Below are positions 1-13,019 of a DNA stretch of 64,000 nucleotides, piece by piece. The position numbers were made by a program, and so were the translations under genes. The DNA lies in contig NZ_OU659204.1 of assembly GCF_915403165.1 (NCBI RefSeq), forward strand, positions 3,534,001 through 3,598,000, in the 5' to 3' direction. The notes beneath the pieces were generated by a model. That model saw nothing but the letters and a program-made list of their open reading frames with translations. It was not told the origin of the DNA and ran no database searches. Every line of letters begins with the position of its first letter. Positions within the stretch are counted from its first letter, which is position 1. This stretch comes from Providencia alcalifaciens (GTDB lineage: Bacteria > Pseudomonadota > Gammaproteobacteria > Enterobacterales > Enterobacteriaceae).

Positions 1-710
1 GCTTCCATCGCATCGGGTAGCCAGGCTTGCAGTGGTAGCTGCGCTGATTTACCCCATGCCGCAAACAGAATACCGCCGAACACGATCAGACTTTGAGATT
101 CACTCAAACGGTCAATGGCGCTCAGAGCAAAGGTTCCGGTGCTGATAAACAGGGTTGCCGCCGCCATGTATAAACCGAGTGAGCCAACATGGGTAATCAG
201 CAAGGCTTTCATCGCTGAACGCTGGGATTTTTCAGTTTGGTAGTAACCAATTAGCGCCCAAGAACATCCACCCGTAATCTCGAAGAACACTAACTGCCCT
301 AAGATAGTGGAAGAGAGCACAACCCCGGCCATCGCACCGATAAAGATCAGCAAGAAAGCGTAATAGCGACGAGTAGGTCCATGAGCGTGCTCACGGTTTC
401 CTTCAGTGAGATACCCTGTTGAGTAGAGGCATATCAAGAAGCCGAGGAACACCACCGCAAACGCAATCAGCGTGCTCACGCCATCCACGGTAAAACCGAA
501 TAGCGCCACATCACCCGTCTGGATTAACTCCAGTGTAGTGGCAACCTTGCCACCCTCTAAATAGAGCCAGCCCAGTGCCGCTGTTCCCAAAGAAGCCAGC
601 AATGCCACTAAGGTACTTAGCCATGGCGCTAAACGGGTCGGTAGCACACTGACCAGCAACGCCCCGATGAACGGGATTATCAAGGTTGCTAGTGCAATAT
701 TTTCTAACAT
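1..710 (-). CDS. hyfD: Hydrogenase-4 component D (partial)
   Basis: This is the N-terminal 236 codons of a membrane subunit related to NuoL/MrpA proton-pumping antiporters; the rest lies beyond the window edge. The translation begins MLENIALATLIIPFIG and runs through repeated hydrophobic helices to a conserved AWLPDAMEA stretch, as in proton-channel subunits. E. coli HyfD is about 479 residues, so roughly half is present. It follows hyfC by 13 bases on the same strand, in the standard hyfA-B-C-D order. In the family it is part of the inner-membrane arm of the hydrogenase-4/formate hydrogenlyase complex. The start has only a weak Shine-Dalgarno (AAGGAG about 7 bases upstream, reading minus strand). 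Identity rests on order plus sequence. Confidence 0.88.
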   Translation of the reverse strand, partial: MLENIALATLIIPFIGALLVSVLPTRLAPWLSTLVALLASLGTAALGWLYLEGGKVATTLELIQTGDVALFGFTVDGVSTLIAFAVVFLGFLICLYSTGYLTEGNREHAHGPTRRYYAFLLIFIGAMAGVVLSSTILGQLVFFEITGGCSWALIGYYQTEKSQRSAMKALLITHVGSLGLYMAAATLFISTGTFALSAIDRLSESQSLIVFGGILFAAWGKSAQLPLQAWLPDAME

Positions 711-723
711 GCTTCGTCGCTCC

Positions 724-1674
724 TTATAGACCGGTGAGGTAGAAGACGAATCCGAGTGCCGCAACACCGAATCCTAACCAAGTCACATGGTGCGTTAATA
801 AGAAACGACCACGAGCCAGACTGTTTTCGACCAGCGACGCCAGCACGAAAATCACCAGTAATTTCACTAGCAGTAATCCCATCGCTAACAGCACACTGCC
901 AACGGTAAAGACACTGGCATTACCAAATGGGAAGAAAATCGACAGGAATAGAACAGCAACAATCACCTGTTTCAGCCCAATGCCCCATTTCACCAACGCC
1001 AGACCAGAACCCGAGTATTCGGTTAGTGGGCCTTCTTGCAGCTCTTGCTCCGCTTCCGCCACGTCGAATGGGATTTTGCCCATCTCAATAAATGTCGCGA
1101 AGCCGCAGGCTAGCAGTGCTAATAAAGTGGCAGTTGGTGATACCCAGCCTTCACTCATCGTCGCGCTGATGGTGCCAATATTGGTGGAGCCAGCAATCAG
1201 TGCCACGACCAGCAAACCGAGGAATAACGTCGGTTCCACCAGTACACCAAGCGTCAGTTCACGGCTCGCACCGATACCCGCAAATGGGCTGCCAGTATCA
1301 AGACCGGAAAGTGAGAAGAAAAAGCGGAATAACGCGAAGATATACAGCACGATAATGATGTCTGCCGCACCACTAAACAGCGACGTGTTAGTGACCACTG
1401 GCAACGCCATCGCGAGCAGTAACATACTGCCCAGCAGTACATACGGCATGATGCGAAAGATAATGCCAGAATCACGCGGCGCGACGGATTGACGCGTCAG
1501 CAGCTTGGTAATATCGCGATAATCCTGCCAAATACCCGGGCCTTGGCGAGAGTGCATTTTGGCGCGAATTTGACGGGAGATCCCAGTGAACAGCGGCGTC
1601 AGCAGCAGTAAGACGACGGCTTGAACGACGGCGAAGATCCCTGTCATCAATGTGGGTGTTTCTTGAATCGACAT
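724..1674 (-). CDS. hyfC: Hydrogenase-4 component C
   Basis: A 316-residue integral membrane protein of the NuoH/HycD family that anchors the hydrogenase peripheral arm to the membrane (E. coli HyfC is 315). I place the start at the ATG giving MSIQETPTLMTG because AAGGAGA lies just upstream; the open frame extends 32 codons further into hyfB but without support. Many hydrophobic helices are visible, as is the acidic loop AEAEQELQEGPLTEYSG typical of NuoH-like subunits at the quinone or ferredoxin-facing surface. It lies 11 bases after hyfB. Expected partners are HyfA-J in a formate-linked, energy-conserving hydrogenase. Confidence 0.93.
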   Translation of the reverse strand: MSIQETPTLMTGIFAVVQAVVLLLLTPLFTGISRQIRAKMHSRQGPGIWQDYRDITKLLTRQSVAPRDSGIIFRIMPYVLLGSMLLLAMALPVVTNTSLFSGAADIIIVLYIFALFRFFFSLSGLDTGSPFAGIGASRELTLGVLVEPTLFLGLLVVALIAGSTNIGTISATMSEGWVSPTATLLALLACGFATFIEMGKIPFDVAEAEQELQEGPLTEYSGSGLALVKWGIGLKQVIVAVLFLSIFFPFGNASVFTVGSVLLAMGLLLVKLLVIFVLASLVENSLARGRFLLTHHVTWLGFGVAALGFVFYLTGL

Positions 1675-1685
1675 GGTTTCTCTCC

Positions 1686-3701
1686 TTACGCCGCAATCAC
1701 AACAAGCAGTACAATCAAGGCCGCGACCACATACAGGCAGTAGAGCCTGAAGTCCCCGCCTTGCAGGCATTGCATGCGTTTTGCTATTCGGTTAATCATG
1801 CGAACCAATGGGTAGATAATTTTCTCATCCCAGAACGGTTCCACTTTCCCTGCTCCCACTTTTGTCACTTCTAAGGTTTGCGCTAAACGCGCTGAAGGGT
1901 CGAGCTGAGTACGCAGGCGATACAGTGGCGCAAACATAGAACGCAGCGGCTGAGTAAAGCCACCCGCTGACACAGACATCTCTTTTTCCCACGCATAACC
2001 ACACGCCCATGCGTCCCCTTTACGGCGCGCTTCGAGCTGCTTGCCTTTAAATACCATGTAGATAATTAACGGAATGATTGGCAATGCTAGCAGCAGGATC
2101 AAGGTCATGGCTGGAGAGATCATCGCTTGAGATGCGCTGTTTGGTACCAGCATCGCCCCTTGTGCCACAGTGATATCGGTGGCGTGTGTCAGAGACATCG
2201 CCACGTTGGCTAAGACCGGAGCGATATAGGTCGCGCCTACCCCTAAAATGACGCAGATAGCCGCTAAAATCAGCATTGCTGCGGTCATTGTCCATGGCAC
2301 TTCACGAGCATGAGTGGCTTGTTCGCTGCGAGCACCGCCGCAGAAGCTAACGCCGTAGACTTTCACAAAACACATCGCCGCCAACGCCCCCGTGATGGCT
2401 AACATCACAATAGCGATTGGACCGCTGATACGCATAATAAAAGTGCCTTCATGGCTCATTGAGAACAGGGATTGATAGGTGTACCACTCACTGACAAAGC
2501 CGTTGAGTGGTGGCAGCGCTGAAATCGCCATACAGCCGATTAAAAACGCGGTGGCGGTGAGTGGCATTAATTTTGCCAAGCCGCCCATTTTTTCCATATC
2601 GCGGGTATGCACACGGTAGATAACCGCGCCAGCTCCAAGGAACAATAAGCCTTTGAACACCGCATGATTAAGTAAGTGGTAAATCGCACCGAGCAGGCCA
2701 ATGGTTGCCAGCACAGGCATATTGTTTGCCATGCCGACCATCGCCACACCGACCCCCATCAGGATAATCCCGATATTTTCGACAGTGTGCCATGCCAGTA
2801 AGCGTTTAATGTCGTGCTCAGCCAACGCGTACATAACCCCAAGAACTGAGGAAACCGCACCGAATGCCAGCACCACAATGCCCCACCAACCTTGAGTGGC
2901 ACCGAGTAAATCGATACCCACTTTGATGATCCCAAAGATACCAATTTTCACCATCACGCCGGACATTAATGCCGATGCATGAGACGGTGCTGCGGGGTGA
3001 GCTTGCGGTAACCAGCTGTGAAGTGGGAGCATCCCTGCCTTGGCTCCAAAGCCAAAAAATCCCAATAAAAAGACCACCGATGCCATCGCTGGTGAGAGTG
3101 ATAGCTGGCGGAAGGAGTCGAAATCCAAACTGCCACTTTCACGCCACATTAAGAAGAAGGCAATCATGATTAAAATCGAGCCGGCGTGAGCAATAAAGAA
3201 GTACAGCAGACCTGCACGGATGGATTTTTCATCTTGGTCGGCAATCACTAAGAACCAAGATGCCAGCGACATCATTTCAAACAGGATGATGAAGTAGAAG
3301 GCGTTATCCATCACCACCAAGGCGACCATGGAGGCGATAAACAGGTTTAGGAAGAAGCCCATGCTCCACGCGCCGCGACCACAATATTCCTGAACATAGT
3401 TTAAGGAATATAAAGCGCTGACGGTCACCAGCAGCGAAATCACCATCACCATAAAGGCTGCAAGGCTATCGAACCTAACGACAAAGTTGGCAAACGGGAA
3501 TGGGCCTTGCGACAGGTAAGTAAGCACTTCCCCGCTCATTAACACAGGAATAGAGCTACATAAGCCCAGTACGCCACCTATCATGGCAGCAATTCCCGCG
3601 ACATAAATGGCGAGCTTTTCTTGGCGTTTAAAGAGCAACGAAACAAAGCCACCCACCGCGTAGAAAATCACCGACCATAAAAGTAACTGAAGAGGTGTCA
3701 T
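1686..3701 (-). CDS. hyfB: Hydrogenase-4 component B
   Basis: A 671-residue proton-channel-like subunit of the NuoL/HycC family (E. coli HyfB is 672). It carries about 15 or more hydrophobic helices, including the conserved channel segment around KAGMLPLHSWLPQAHPAAPS and the following HDIKRLLAWHTVENIG, which hold the lysine and histidine residues thought to carry protons. A long C-terminal extension (about residues 540-671) ends in a hydrophobic anchor. Its ATG shares one base with the hyfA stop, so translation is probably coupled. It is inferred to act in the inner membrane as part of formate hydrogenlyase-2. No truncation or frameshift is seen. Confidence 0.95.
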   Translation of the reverse strand: MTPLQLLLWSVIFYAVGGFVSLLFKRQEKLAIYVAGIAAMIGGVLGLCSSIPVLMSGEVLTYLSQGPFPFANFVVRFDSLAAFMVMVISLLVTVSALYSLNYVQEYCGRGAWSMGFFLNLFIASMVALVVMDNAFYFIILFEMMSLASWFLVIADQDEKSIRAGLLYFFIAHAGSILIMIAFFLMWRESGSLDFDSFRQLSLSPAMASVVFLLGFFGFGAKAGMLPLHSWLPQAHPAAPSHASALMSGVMVKIGIFGIIKVGIDLLGATQGWWGIVVLAFGAVSSVLGVMYALAEHDIKRLLAWHTVENIGIILMGVGVAMVGMANNMPVLATIGLLGAIYHLLNHAVFKGLLFLGAGAVIYRVHTRDMEKMGGLAKLMPLTATAFLIGCMAISALPPLNGFVSEWYTYQSLFSMSHEGTFIMRISGPIAIVMLAITGALAAMCFVKVYGVSFCGGARSEQATHAREVPWTMTAAMLILAAICVILGVGATYIAPVLANVAMSLTHATDITVAQGAMLVPNSASQAMISPAMTLILLLALPIIPLIIYMVFKGKQLEARRKGDAWACGYAWEKEMSVSAGGFTQPLRSMFAPLYRLRTQLDPSARLAQTLEVTKVGAGKVEPFWDEKIIYPLVRMINRIAKRMQCLQGGDFRLYCLYVVAALIVLLVVIAA

Positions 3702-4318
3702 TATGGGTTCTCCCGATCAGCAACAAAAATGTCGAACTCTGGCGGCATGGCATCGACAGATGCACTGCGGCGTTTGGCACTTTCGTTTTCGAGTTGACGT
3801 TCTTCCACCAGATGGAGGGCATCGGTTGGGCAGACTTTAATGCAAGCTGGCCCTTCGTCACTGAAATCACACAGGTCACACTTCACGGCGACATTGCGAA
3901 TTCCCGCGTTCCACGCAAGGAAAGGGTTCATGGTTGGAAGGCTATCAGGCACATCTAACAGCATCTCTTTTGGGACATATTGTTCAAAGAAATCAGGCAT
4001 ATCGACAGGTTTACTGCCTGATGGTGTGATTGCCCCAAACGGGCAAACCAAACCACACAGTTTGCAACCAATGCACAGGCTTTCATTCAGCACAATCATG
4101 TCATTTTCGTGTGTGATGGCATTGACCGGACACACACGCGCACACGGGGCATCGTCACATTGACGACAGAGCATCGGTGCGGTTAGCTCGCCAACTTTGA
4201 CCACCTTTAGTCGCGGATGTGTTTGTAATCCTTGGGCTTTATGCGTTTCTGAGCACGCCGCCATGCAAGTGTTACATCCGATACACAGTTGTGGGTCTGC
4301 AATTACAAAGCGATTCAT
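3701..4318 (-). CDS. hyfA: Hydrogenase-4 electron transfer subunit A (ferredoxin)
   Basis: A 205-residue polyferredoxin, the same length as E. coli HyfA. Four cysteine clusters for [4Fe-4S] centres are readable: Cys12/15/18/22, Cys51/54/59/63, Cys82/85/88/92, and a last group at Cys147/150/159/163. The family passes electrons between formate dehydrogenase-H and the hydrogenase module. It is the first gene of the hyf operon, overlapping hyfB by one base. The 248 bases upstream hold a sigma-54-type promoter. A GGAGGGGAAAGC sequence just before the ATG provides the ribosome site. Confident call. Confidence 0.95.
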   Translation of the reverse strand: MNRFVIADPQLCIGCNTCMAACSETHKAQGLQTHPRLKVVKVGELTAPMLCRQCDDAPCARVCPVNAITHENDMIVLNESLCIGCKLCGLVCPFGAITPSGSKPVDMPDFFEQYVPKEMLLDVPDSLPTMNPFLAWNAGIRNVAVKCDLCDFSDEGPACIKVCPTDALHLVEERQLENESAKRRSASVDAMPPEFDIFVADRENP

Positions 4319-4372
4319 TCGCTTTCCCCTCCAATAAAATCAGTCGGATCTTAAGTTTGTTGCAGACACCTA

Positions 4373-4388
4373 AGCATTTTTTGTGCCA
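4373..4388 (-). promoter_or_regulatory. Sigma-54 (-24/-12) promoter of hyfA
   Basis: On the minus strand the sequence TGGCACAAAAAATGCT matches the sigma-54 consensus, with GG and GC exactly ten bases apart. A transcript starting about 12 bases downstream (near 4362) would have a short leader before hyfA. E. coli hyf and hyc operons use sigma-54 with FhlA or HyfR, so this is the expected type. No competing sigma-70 promoter stands out. Confidence 0.8.
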
Positions 4389-4428
4389 GAAATAATATTG
4401 TTGTTTATCAGTTGGTTGGGGTTTTGTG

Positions 4429-4456
4429 AGGTGGAGGTTCGACAGTAATGACGAAA
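4429..4456 (-). promoter_or_regulatory. Possible FhlA/HyfR-type enhancer site
   Basis: The stretch contains TTCG and CGAA half-sites in inverted orientation around ACAGTAATGACGAA, centred about 86 bases before the predicted hyf transcription start. That is the usual distance for a sigma-54 activator site. FhlA sites in E. coli have TTTCG/CGAAA half-sites, so the match is suggestive. The same 14 bases recur at 12674-12687 before fdnG. Assignment to a particular activator is inference. Confidence 0.4.
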
Positions 4457-4514
4457 GGGGGGAAATAAAAGAAAAAATAAAATTTAAAGTGATGACTAAA
4501 GCTTAAAAGTTCAA

Positions 4515-4552
4515 AAAAGGGGTCTTTGAAAAATATTCAAGACTCCCTTTTA
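4515..4552 (-). terminator. Hairpin terminator of the HNH gene
   Basis: AAAAGGGGTCTTTGAA and TTCAAGACTCCCTTTT form a near-perfect stem with a 5-base loop, A-rich on one flank and T-rich on the other. It sits 15 bases after the stop of the minus-strand HNH gene and before the hyf upstream region. Confidence 0.65.
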
Positions 4553-4567
4553 TGTAACAATTACGGC

Positions 4568-5599
4568 TTAAATACGGGGGCTTGTTCTTCCGAAGAAATC
4601 TCTATGTAACGCGAGATCTGTAACGGAAGGCATATCGGATTTATTTTTTGGAAGTAAAAGAGATTTTCCATGATATTCAGCATATTCACTGTCCAAAAGA
4701 GAATCAGCTAATTGCACTGTATAATCATCATTAATCCAAAGTAAACCTTTATCAAATAACGTATGAATATCTGCTTTTAATAATAGTCCATGACTCGCAT
4801 GACAATGCCAATGGCCTTGATAAGGACGTATGTGTGCGGCCTCAAGTAACTCGATAATTTTGCTACCAGTGACAGCACATTTACTCGAATATGCCGTTAA
4901 TAATTTTACTCTAAACGCTTGCTGACCTTCACGAATTACAACATGCTGTAATGCTCGCGAGCGGCAATCGCCTTGATCATTTATACTCACATCTGACGTA
5001 TCAAGCTCATCTCTCATTTTTTCGAGTAATGAACTTATATTACTTTTAAATTCCACCAATACTGGCTTTTTATCTTCCAAATCCCAGATGCCATGTACTT
5101 CAGGTTGGTAAAGTTGAAATGTTTTCTCTATTTGAAATAAAGCATCGTTTGGGTGTCCACTGTTACTACGCGTCAATTTCCGACTTTCACAATGTCTAGC
5201 TCGATATTGATGATTGACGGTTAGCTGCTGCAATAATTGCCCAACTTCAGCATGTTTCATTGGTTGATTACTATCATCTAGCCAATTTCGGATTTCAATT
5301 TCCGTTGGTGCTCCTAACAAGCTGACAACGTATATCATTTGGTTTCGATGCCCATTTGAATATTCCGAAGGAATATAGTTATCGAAATGACCATTTTTCA
5401 GATCGTGATGTCTCATCCAATTCTTCCAGTGGCGTGAAAGGCTGTTTGTGTTCATTATACTTTGTGCAGGCTTATTTATTGCCGCAATCAACTCTCGCCT
5501 AGCTGGCGCTCTACCTAATTGATTATATAACTCAAAACAACTGTCCCACACCGCCCTTATCCGAGGACCTTTGGGATAGCCATCTTTACTTAAAATCAT
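4568..5599 (-). CDS. HNH endonuclease family protein
   Basis: A 343-residue protein with a C-terminal HNH_2-type nuclease domain (about residues 225-300). Visible are the KCAVTGSK turn at residues 240-247, AAHIRPY with His256, and LLLKADIHTLFDKG with His279. The position usually held by Asn before the GLLL segment is His270, a variation within the fold. The N-terminal ~200 residues resemble no domain I can name and may recognise DNA or a partner. It is divergent from the putative PD-(D/E)XK gene at 5683, 83 bases away, and followed by its own terminator. It could be a restriction enzyme, a defence nuclease or an orphan. The substrate is unknown. Confidence 0.8.
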   Translation of the reverse strand: MILSKDGYPKGPRIRAVWDSCFELYNQLGRAPARRELIAAINKPAQSIMNTNSLSRHWKNWMRHHDLKNGHFDNYIPSEYSNGHRNQMIYVVSLLGAPTEIEIRNWLDDSNQPMKHAEVGQLLQQLTVNHQYRARHCESRKLTRSNSGHPNDALFQIEKTFQLYQPEVHGIWDLEDKKPVLVEFKSNISSLLEKMRDELDTSDVSINDQGDCRSRALQHVVIREGQQAFRVKLLTAYSSKCAVTGSKIIELLEAAHIRPYQGHWHCHASHGLLLKADIHTLFDKGLLWINDDYTVQLADSLLDSEYAEYHGKSLLLPKNKSDMPSVTDLALHRDFFGRTSPRI

Positions 5600-5682
5600 A
5601 TATTTCCCCCATTAATAATCTGAATATTATATATTCTTGCTTTGTGTAGAATTAATGAATAACAGTAAAATGGAAAATTAAA

Positions 5683-6204
5683 ATGAACAATAATGAGTTA
5701 ATAAAAAAACTTCTACCGACGCTAGATAATACTCAATTACTTTCAATACATGCAGACATTTTGCTTGAATTATGCTCAAGAAACATTTTACGTACCAAAA
5801 ATAACCCAGTAGGTGACTATGCTGAATGGTTAGTTTCTCAAGCATTCGGAATGAAACTACTAAATAATTCCTATCCTGGTGTTGATGCAATAGATGTTGA
5901 TGGCCAAAAAGTTCAAATTAAAGCTCGAAGAATCACGCCAGATAGCCCTTCTAAACAATTAAGTGCTTTGCGAAATTATGATGCAATTGAATTTGATTAC
6001 CTCATTGCGGTCATATTTGATACGCACTATAACGTCATAGAAGCATATAAAATTCCTCATATCGTCATTGGGGATTATGCTAAATTTAGCAAGCATACGA
6101 ATGCCCATCTCATCACGTTAAAGGGGGATATTCTTTTAGATGAGAGAGTTCTTGATATTAAAGAGAAAATAATATTAATCACCAAGAGCTTACATAGCCA
6201 ATAG
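5683..6204 (+). CDS. Putative PD-(D/E)XK-like nuclease
   Basis: A 173-residue protein without signal peptide or membrane segment. It carries GDYAEW (Glu48), then GVDAI (Asp68) and VQIKARR (Gln78, Lys80). The pattern E...D...QxK is that of restriction-endonuclease-fold proteins with a Q-x-K variant. I do not recognise a named family with certainty; DUF6998-type proteins look similar. It is divergently transcribed from the HNH gene, sharing an 83-base promoter region, so the two may form a pair. Base composition is AT-rich like its partner and unlike the hyf genes, which suggests transfer. The nuclease role is inferred from the motif alone. Confidence 0.55.
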   Translation: MNNNELIKKLLPTLDNTQLLSIHADILLELCSRNILRTKNNPVGDYAEWLVSQAFGMKLLNNSYPGVDAIDVDGQKVQIKARRITPDSPSKQLSALRNYDAIEFDYLIAVIFDTHYNVIEAYKIPHIVIGDYAKFSKHTNAHLITLKGDILLDERVLDIKEKIILITKSLHSQ

Positions 6205-6463
6205 CCTTTATCAAACTGAAACTTTTCCACTTTTGGCTATTAATTAAAACAAAATAAAACTGCATTAAAAAATTCAGTTTCTTTTAAAAATTGAATGATA
6301 TAACCAACTTTCATCGCCAAATTAATCATTGTATACATGCTTCAAATAACCTGACCCAATCTCATCGCTAATTGTCCTAATAGTTGCGGTGATTTTGCCC
6401 AAAAACATCATAATCGCCTTATTGAGCCATGAGCTTATCAACCCACTTAATAAGGCGGTTTTT

Positions 6464-7240
6464 ATGAAAATTACCCAAATTCGCAATGCCACACAAATCA
6501 TCGACTATGCAGGCAAAAGATTTCTTATCGACCCCATGTTAGGGGAAAAAGGAAGCTACCCCGGATTTGAAGGCACAGCCAACGCGCACATTCGTATTCC
6601 TATGGCTGACCTACCTTGCGACATTAATAGCCTATTGGATGTCGATGCGATTATTGTCACGCACACCCATTTAGATCATTGGGATGAGGCCGCGGTAAAA
6701 GCTATTCCTAAAGATAAACTCATCTTTGTTCAGAATGAGCACGATAAACAGCTATTATCTTCCCAAGGATTCACTAATCTCTGCATTTTGTCTGAATCCA
6801 CTGAGTTTGAGGGCATTCATTTAATTAAAACCCAATGCCAACATGGCTCTGACCTTGCTTATGAAAATCCTATTTTAAGTGAACGATTGGGAGATGCTTC
6901 CGGCGTGATATTTAAACACCCTTCGGAACAAGTGCTGTATTTAATGGGGGATTCCATTTGGTTTTCCGCTATTGAACATAACTTGGCTGCTCATGCGCCT
7001 GATGTTGTGATCATGAATACTGGTTGGGCGCATATCTTGGGATACGGCTCGATTATTTTTGGACAAGAAGATATGCTGAAAGTACGGCAGATAAGACCAA
7101 ATGCAAAGATTATTGGTACCCATATGGAAGCCATTAATCACTGCTTAGTCACTCGGCAACAGTTGCTCGATTATGCCGCTGTAAACGGTTTGGCTGGAGT
7201 GGTTTTTGCCCCGAAAGACGGTGAAACTGTCTCTATTTAG
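6464..7240 (+). CDS. MBL-fold metal-dependent hydrolase (UlaG-like)
   Basis: A 258-residue metallo-beta-lactamase-fold protein. The metal motif HTHLDHWD gives His67, His69, Asp71 and His72, and later conserved points include GDSIW and GTHMEAINH near the C-terminus. I use the internal ATG giving MKITQIRNATQ; the open frame runs 25 codons upstream but AAGGCGG precedes the chosen start. The closest broad relatives are UlaG-like lactonases and beta-lactamase superfamily hydrolases of unknown substrate. The AraC/GlxA-type regulator 69 bases downstream on the same strand probably belongs with it. Cytoplasmic, as no signal peptide is seen. Confidence 0.82.
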   Translation: MKITQIRNATQIIDYAGKRFLIDPMLGEKGSYPGFEGTANAHIRIPMADLPCDINSLLDVDAIIVTHTHLDHWDEAAVKAIPKDKLIFVQNEHDKQLLSSQGFTNLCILSESTEFEGIHLIKTQCQHGSDLAYENPILSERLGDASGVIFKHPSEQVLYLMGDSIWFSAIEHNLAAHAPDVVIMNTGWAHILGYGSIIFGQEDMLKVRQIRPNAKIIGTHMEAINHCLVTRQQLLDYAAVNGLAGVVFAPKDGETVSI

Positions 7241-7309
7241 AATCGCGATTACCGCTGTTTTCATGTCATTTACTGCTTTTTACCACTTACTGCCATAAAG
7301 GAACGATCA

Positions 7310-8272
7310 ATGAAAACAACCACCGTTGCAATTGTGGTCACTGAAGGGTTCAGCACCTTCCATTTATCGGTTCCTTTGATTTTCTTTGGCAATATGATGA
7401 CGGATAACCCGCTGTTTTCACGAAAAATATGTGCTGAAACAACGGGGTTAGTCTGGTCTAAAGAGGGAACAGCCGTCAATGCAGAATACAGCTTCGAAGC
7501 CCTAAAAACCGCAGATATTGTGGTGATCCCATTTTGGGAGAAGATCCATGAGCGCCCTAGTGAGCCCTTACTTACTGCAATTAATGAGGCAAAACAAAAT
7601 GGCTCCTTATTGGTAGGTTTATGCCTTGGAGCCTTTGTGCTCGCCTATGCTGGTGTACTCGATGATCATAAAGCCGCCACCCATTGGAGATTTGAACAGC
7701 AATTTCAGCAGCTATTTCCGAAGGTCAAATTAGATGTCAATGTGCTGTATACCGAAGATGAGGGCGTAATAACGTCCGCAGGAACTGCCGCTGCATTAGA
7801 CTGCTGTTTGCATATTGTCCGACAACGTTTTGGTGCCAAGATAGCGAATGAAATGGCGCGCAGAATGGTGACACCGCCTCATCGAGATGGCGGTCAAACA
7901 CAATATATTGAACAGATTATTCCCCGAAATACCAGTGACCATCGCATTAATCAACTTCTCGATTATCTGCTAAATCACCTACAACTCCCCCACTCTATTG
8001 ATGAGCTCGCCAGTAAAATGTCCATGAGCCGCCGCACCCTTACTCGTCATTTTCAAAAAGCGACAGGAATTAGCATCGGTGAATGGTTAACCATTGCACG
8101 CTTGAATCGCAGCCAAGAACTTCTAGAAAGTTCAGCATTCTCTATTGAACGCGTAGCTGAATTAGCGGGTTTTCAATCTTCCGTGACATTTAGGCAATTA
8201 TTTAAGGATAAGTTTGGAGTTAGCCCTATGCAATGGCGAAAAGTATTTGGGAGCGATGAAAATATTTCATAA
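7310..8272 (+). CDS. GlxA/FtrA-like AraC-family transcriptional regulator
   Basis: A 320-residue regulator with two parts. Residues about 1-200 resemble the DJ-1/PfpI class I glutamine amidotransferase-like fold, with the GLCLGAFVLA nucleophile-elbow region. Residues about 215-310 are an AraC-type double helix-turn-helix, including LASKMSMSRRTLTRHFQKATG and VAELAGFQSSVTFRQLFKDKFG followed by SPMQWR. Proteins of this design sense small metabolites and activate nearby genes. It lies 69 bases after the MBL-fold hydrolase gene and may control it. A GGAACGATCA sequence before the ATG gives a plausible ribosome site. The ligand is unknown. Confidence 0.88.
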   Translation: MKTTTVAIVVTEGFSTFHLSVPLIFFGNMMTDNPLFSRKICAETTGLVWSKEGTAVNAEYSFEALKTADIVVIPFWEKIHERPSEPLLTAINEAKQNGSLLVGLCLGAFVLAYAGVLDDHKAATHWRFEQQFQQLFPKVKLDVNVLYTEDEGVITSAGTAAALDCCLHIVRQRFGAKIANEMARRMVTPPHRDGGQTQYIEQIIPRNTSDHRINQLLDYLLNHLQLPHSIDELASKMSMSRRTLTRHFQKATGISIGEWLTIARLNRSQELLESSAFSIERVAELAGFQSSVTFRQLFKDKFGVSPMQWRKVFGSDENIS

Positions 8273-12457
<4,185 letters not shown>

Positions 12458-12498
12458 TTTAGTCTCGTATTTTTAATCTCGTATTTGGGATCAATAAA

Positions 12499-12538
12499 AA
12501 AGCGGCTTGTATCTATATGGTGCAAGTCGCTTTGTTTT
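12499..12538 (+). terminator. Rho-independent terminator of the autotransporter gene
   Basis: AAAGCGGCTTG pairs with CAAGTCGCTTT around a 13-base loop, followed by TGTTTT. It starts 42 bases after the autotransporter stop codon. Confidence 0.75.
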
Positions 12539-13019
12539 ATGAGCGCTGCGCTGCGTTCCATTCCCAATCGGGTATTTGAACTCATTTAATTCTGCCAAGT
12601 CGACAAGAGGGTCAACAATATTTAATCTTACTTCCGCCTTTTTCATTTGGCTGATATTCAGAAGAGTTGCTTAACAGTAATGACGAAGGAAAGGCGTAAA
12701 AAATTAAATAACTAACTTATCCTTGTTTTTAAGAATATAAGTAGAAAATAAAACGGTATTTCACGATCACTTTTTGATTATCATTAGTTAAATAACATGT
12801 TGTTTTTTATGTGTAGATATGACCATATCATTAATATGGATTTATTTTTTTTAACCTTTATAATTCTGCCCCATCATTTTATGTTGTAGTTCATTACATT
12901 GAGTTCTTATGATGCTCAGGTCTGTCTTGAATGATTGAAAAATGAAAACCCACTCTGGATAGGCTGTTTTTTTAGCGGCCTAGCCTTGGTATTTCTAATC
13001 AATTTACAAGGAGACGCTG
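12539..13019 (+). promoter_or_regulatory. fdnG upstream region with candidate sites
   Basis: There is no gene in these 480 bases. At 12774-12787 TTGATTATCATTAG matches the FNR consensus at 8 of 10 positions, with TAGATAT about 30 bases further on as a weak -10. At 12674-12687 is the 14-base ACAGTAATGACGAA also found before hyfA. No convincing sigma-54 promoter is seen. E. coli fdn is activated by FNR and NarL, so anaerobic control is expected, but these sites are candidates only. ACAAGGAG before the ATG is a strong ribosome site. Confidence 0.35.

Noticed and set aside
12942..12985. A sigma-54 promoter before fdnG (TGG...GC-like motifs)
   Set aside because: The spacing between GG and GC is not ten bases in any instance that I could find.
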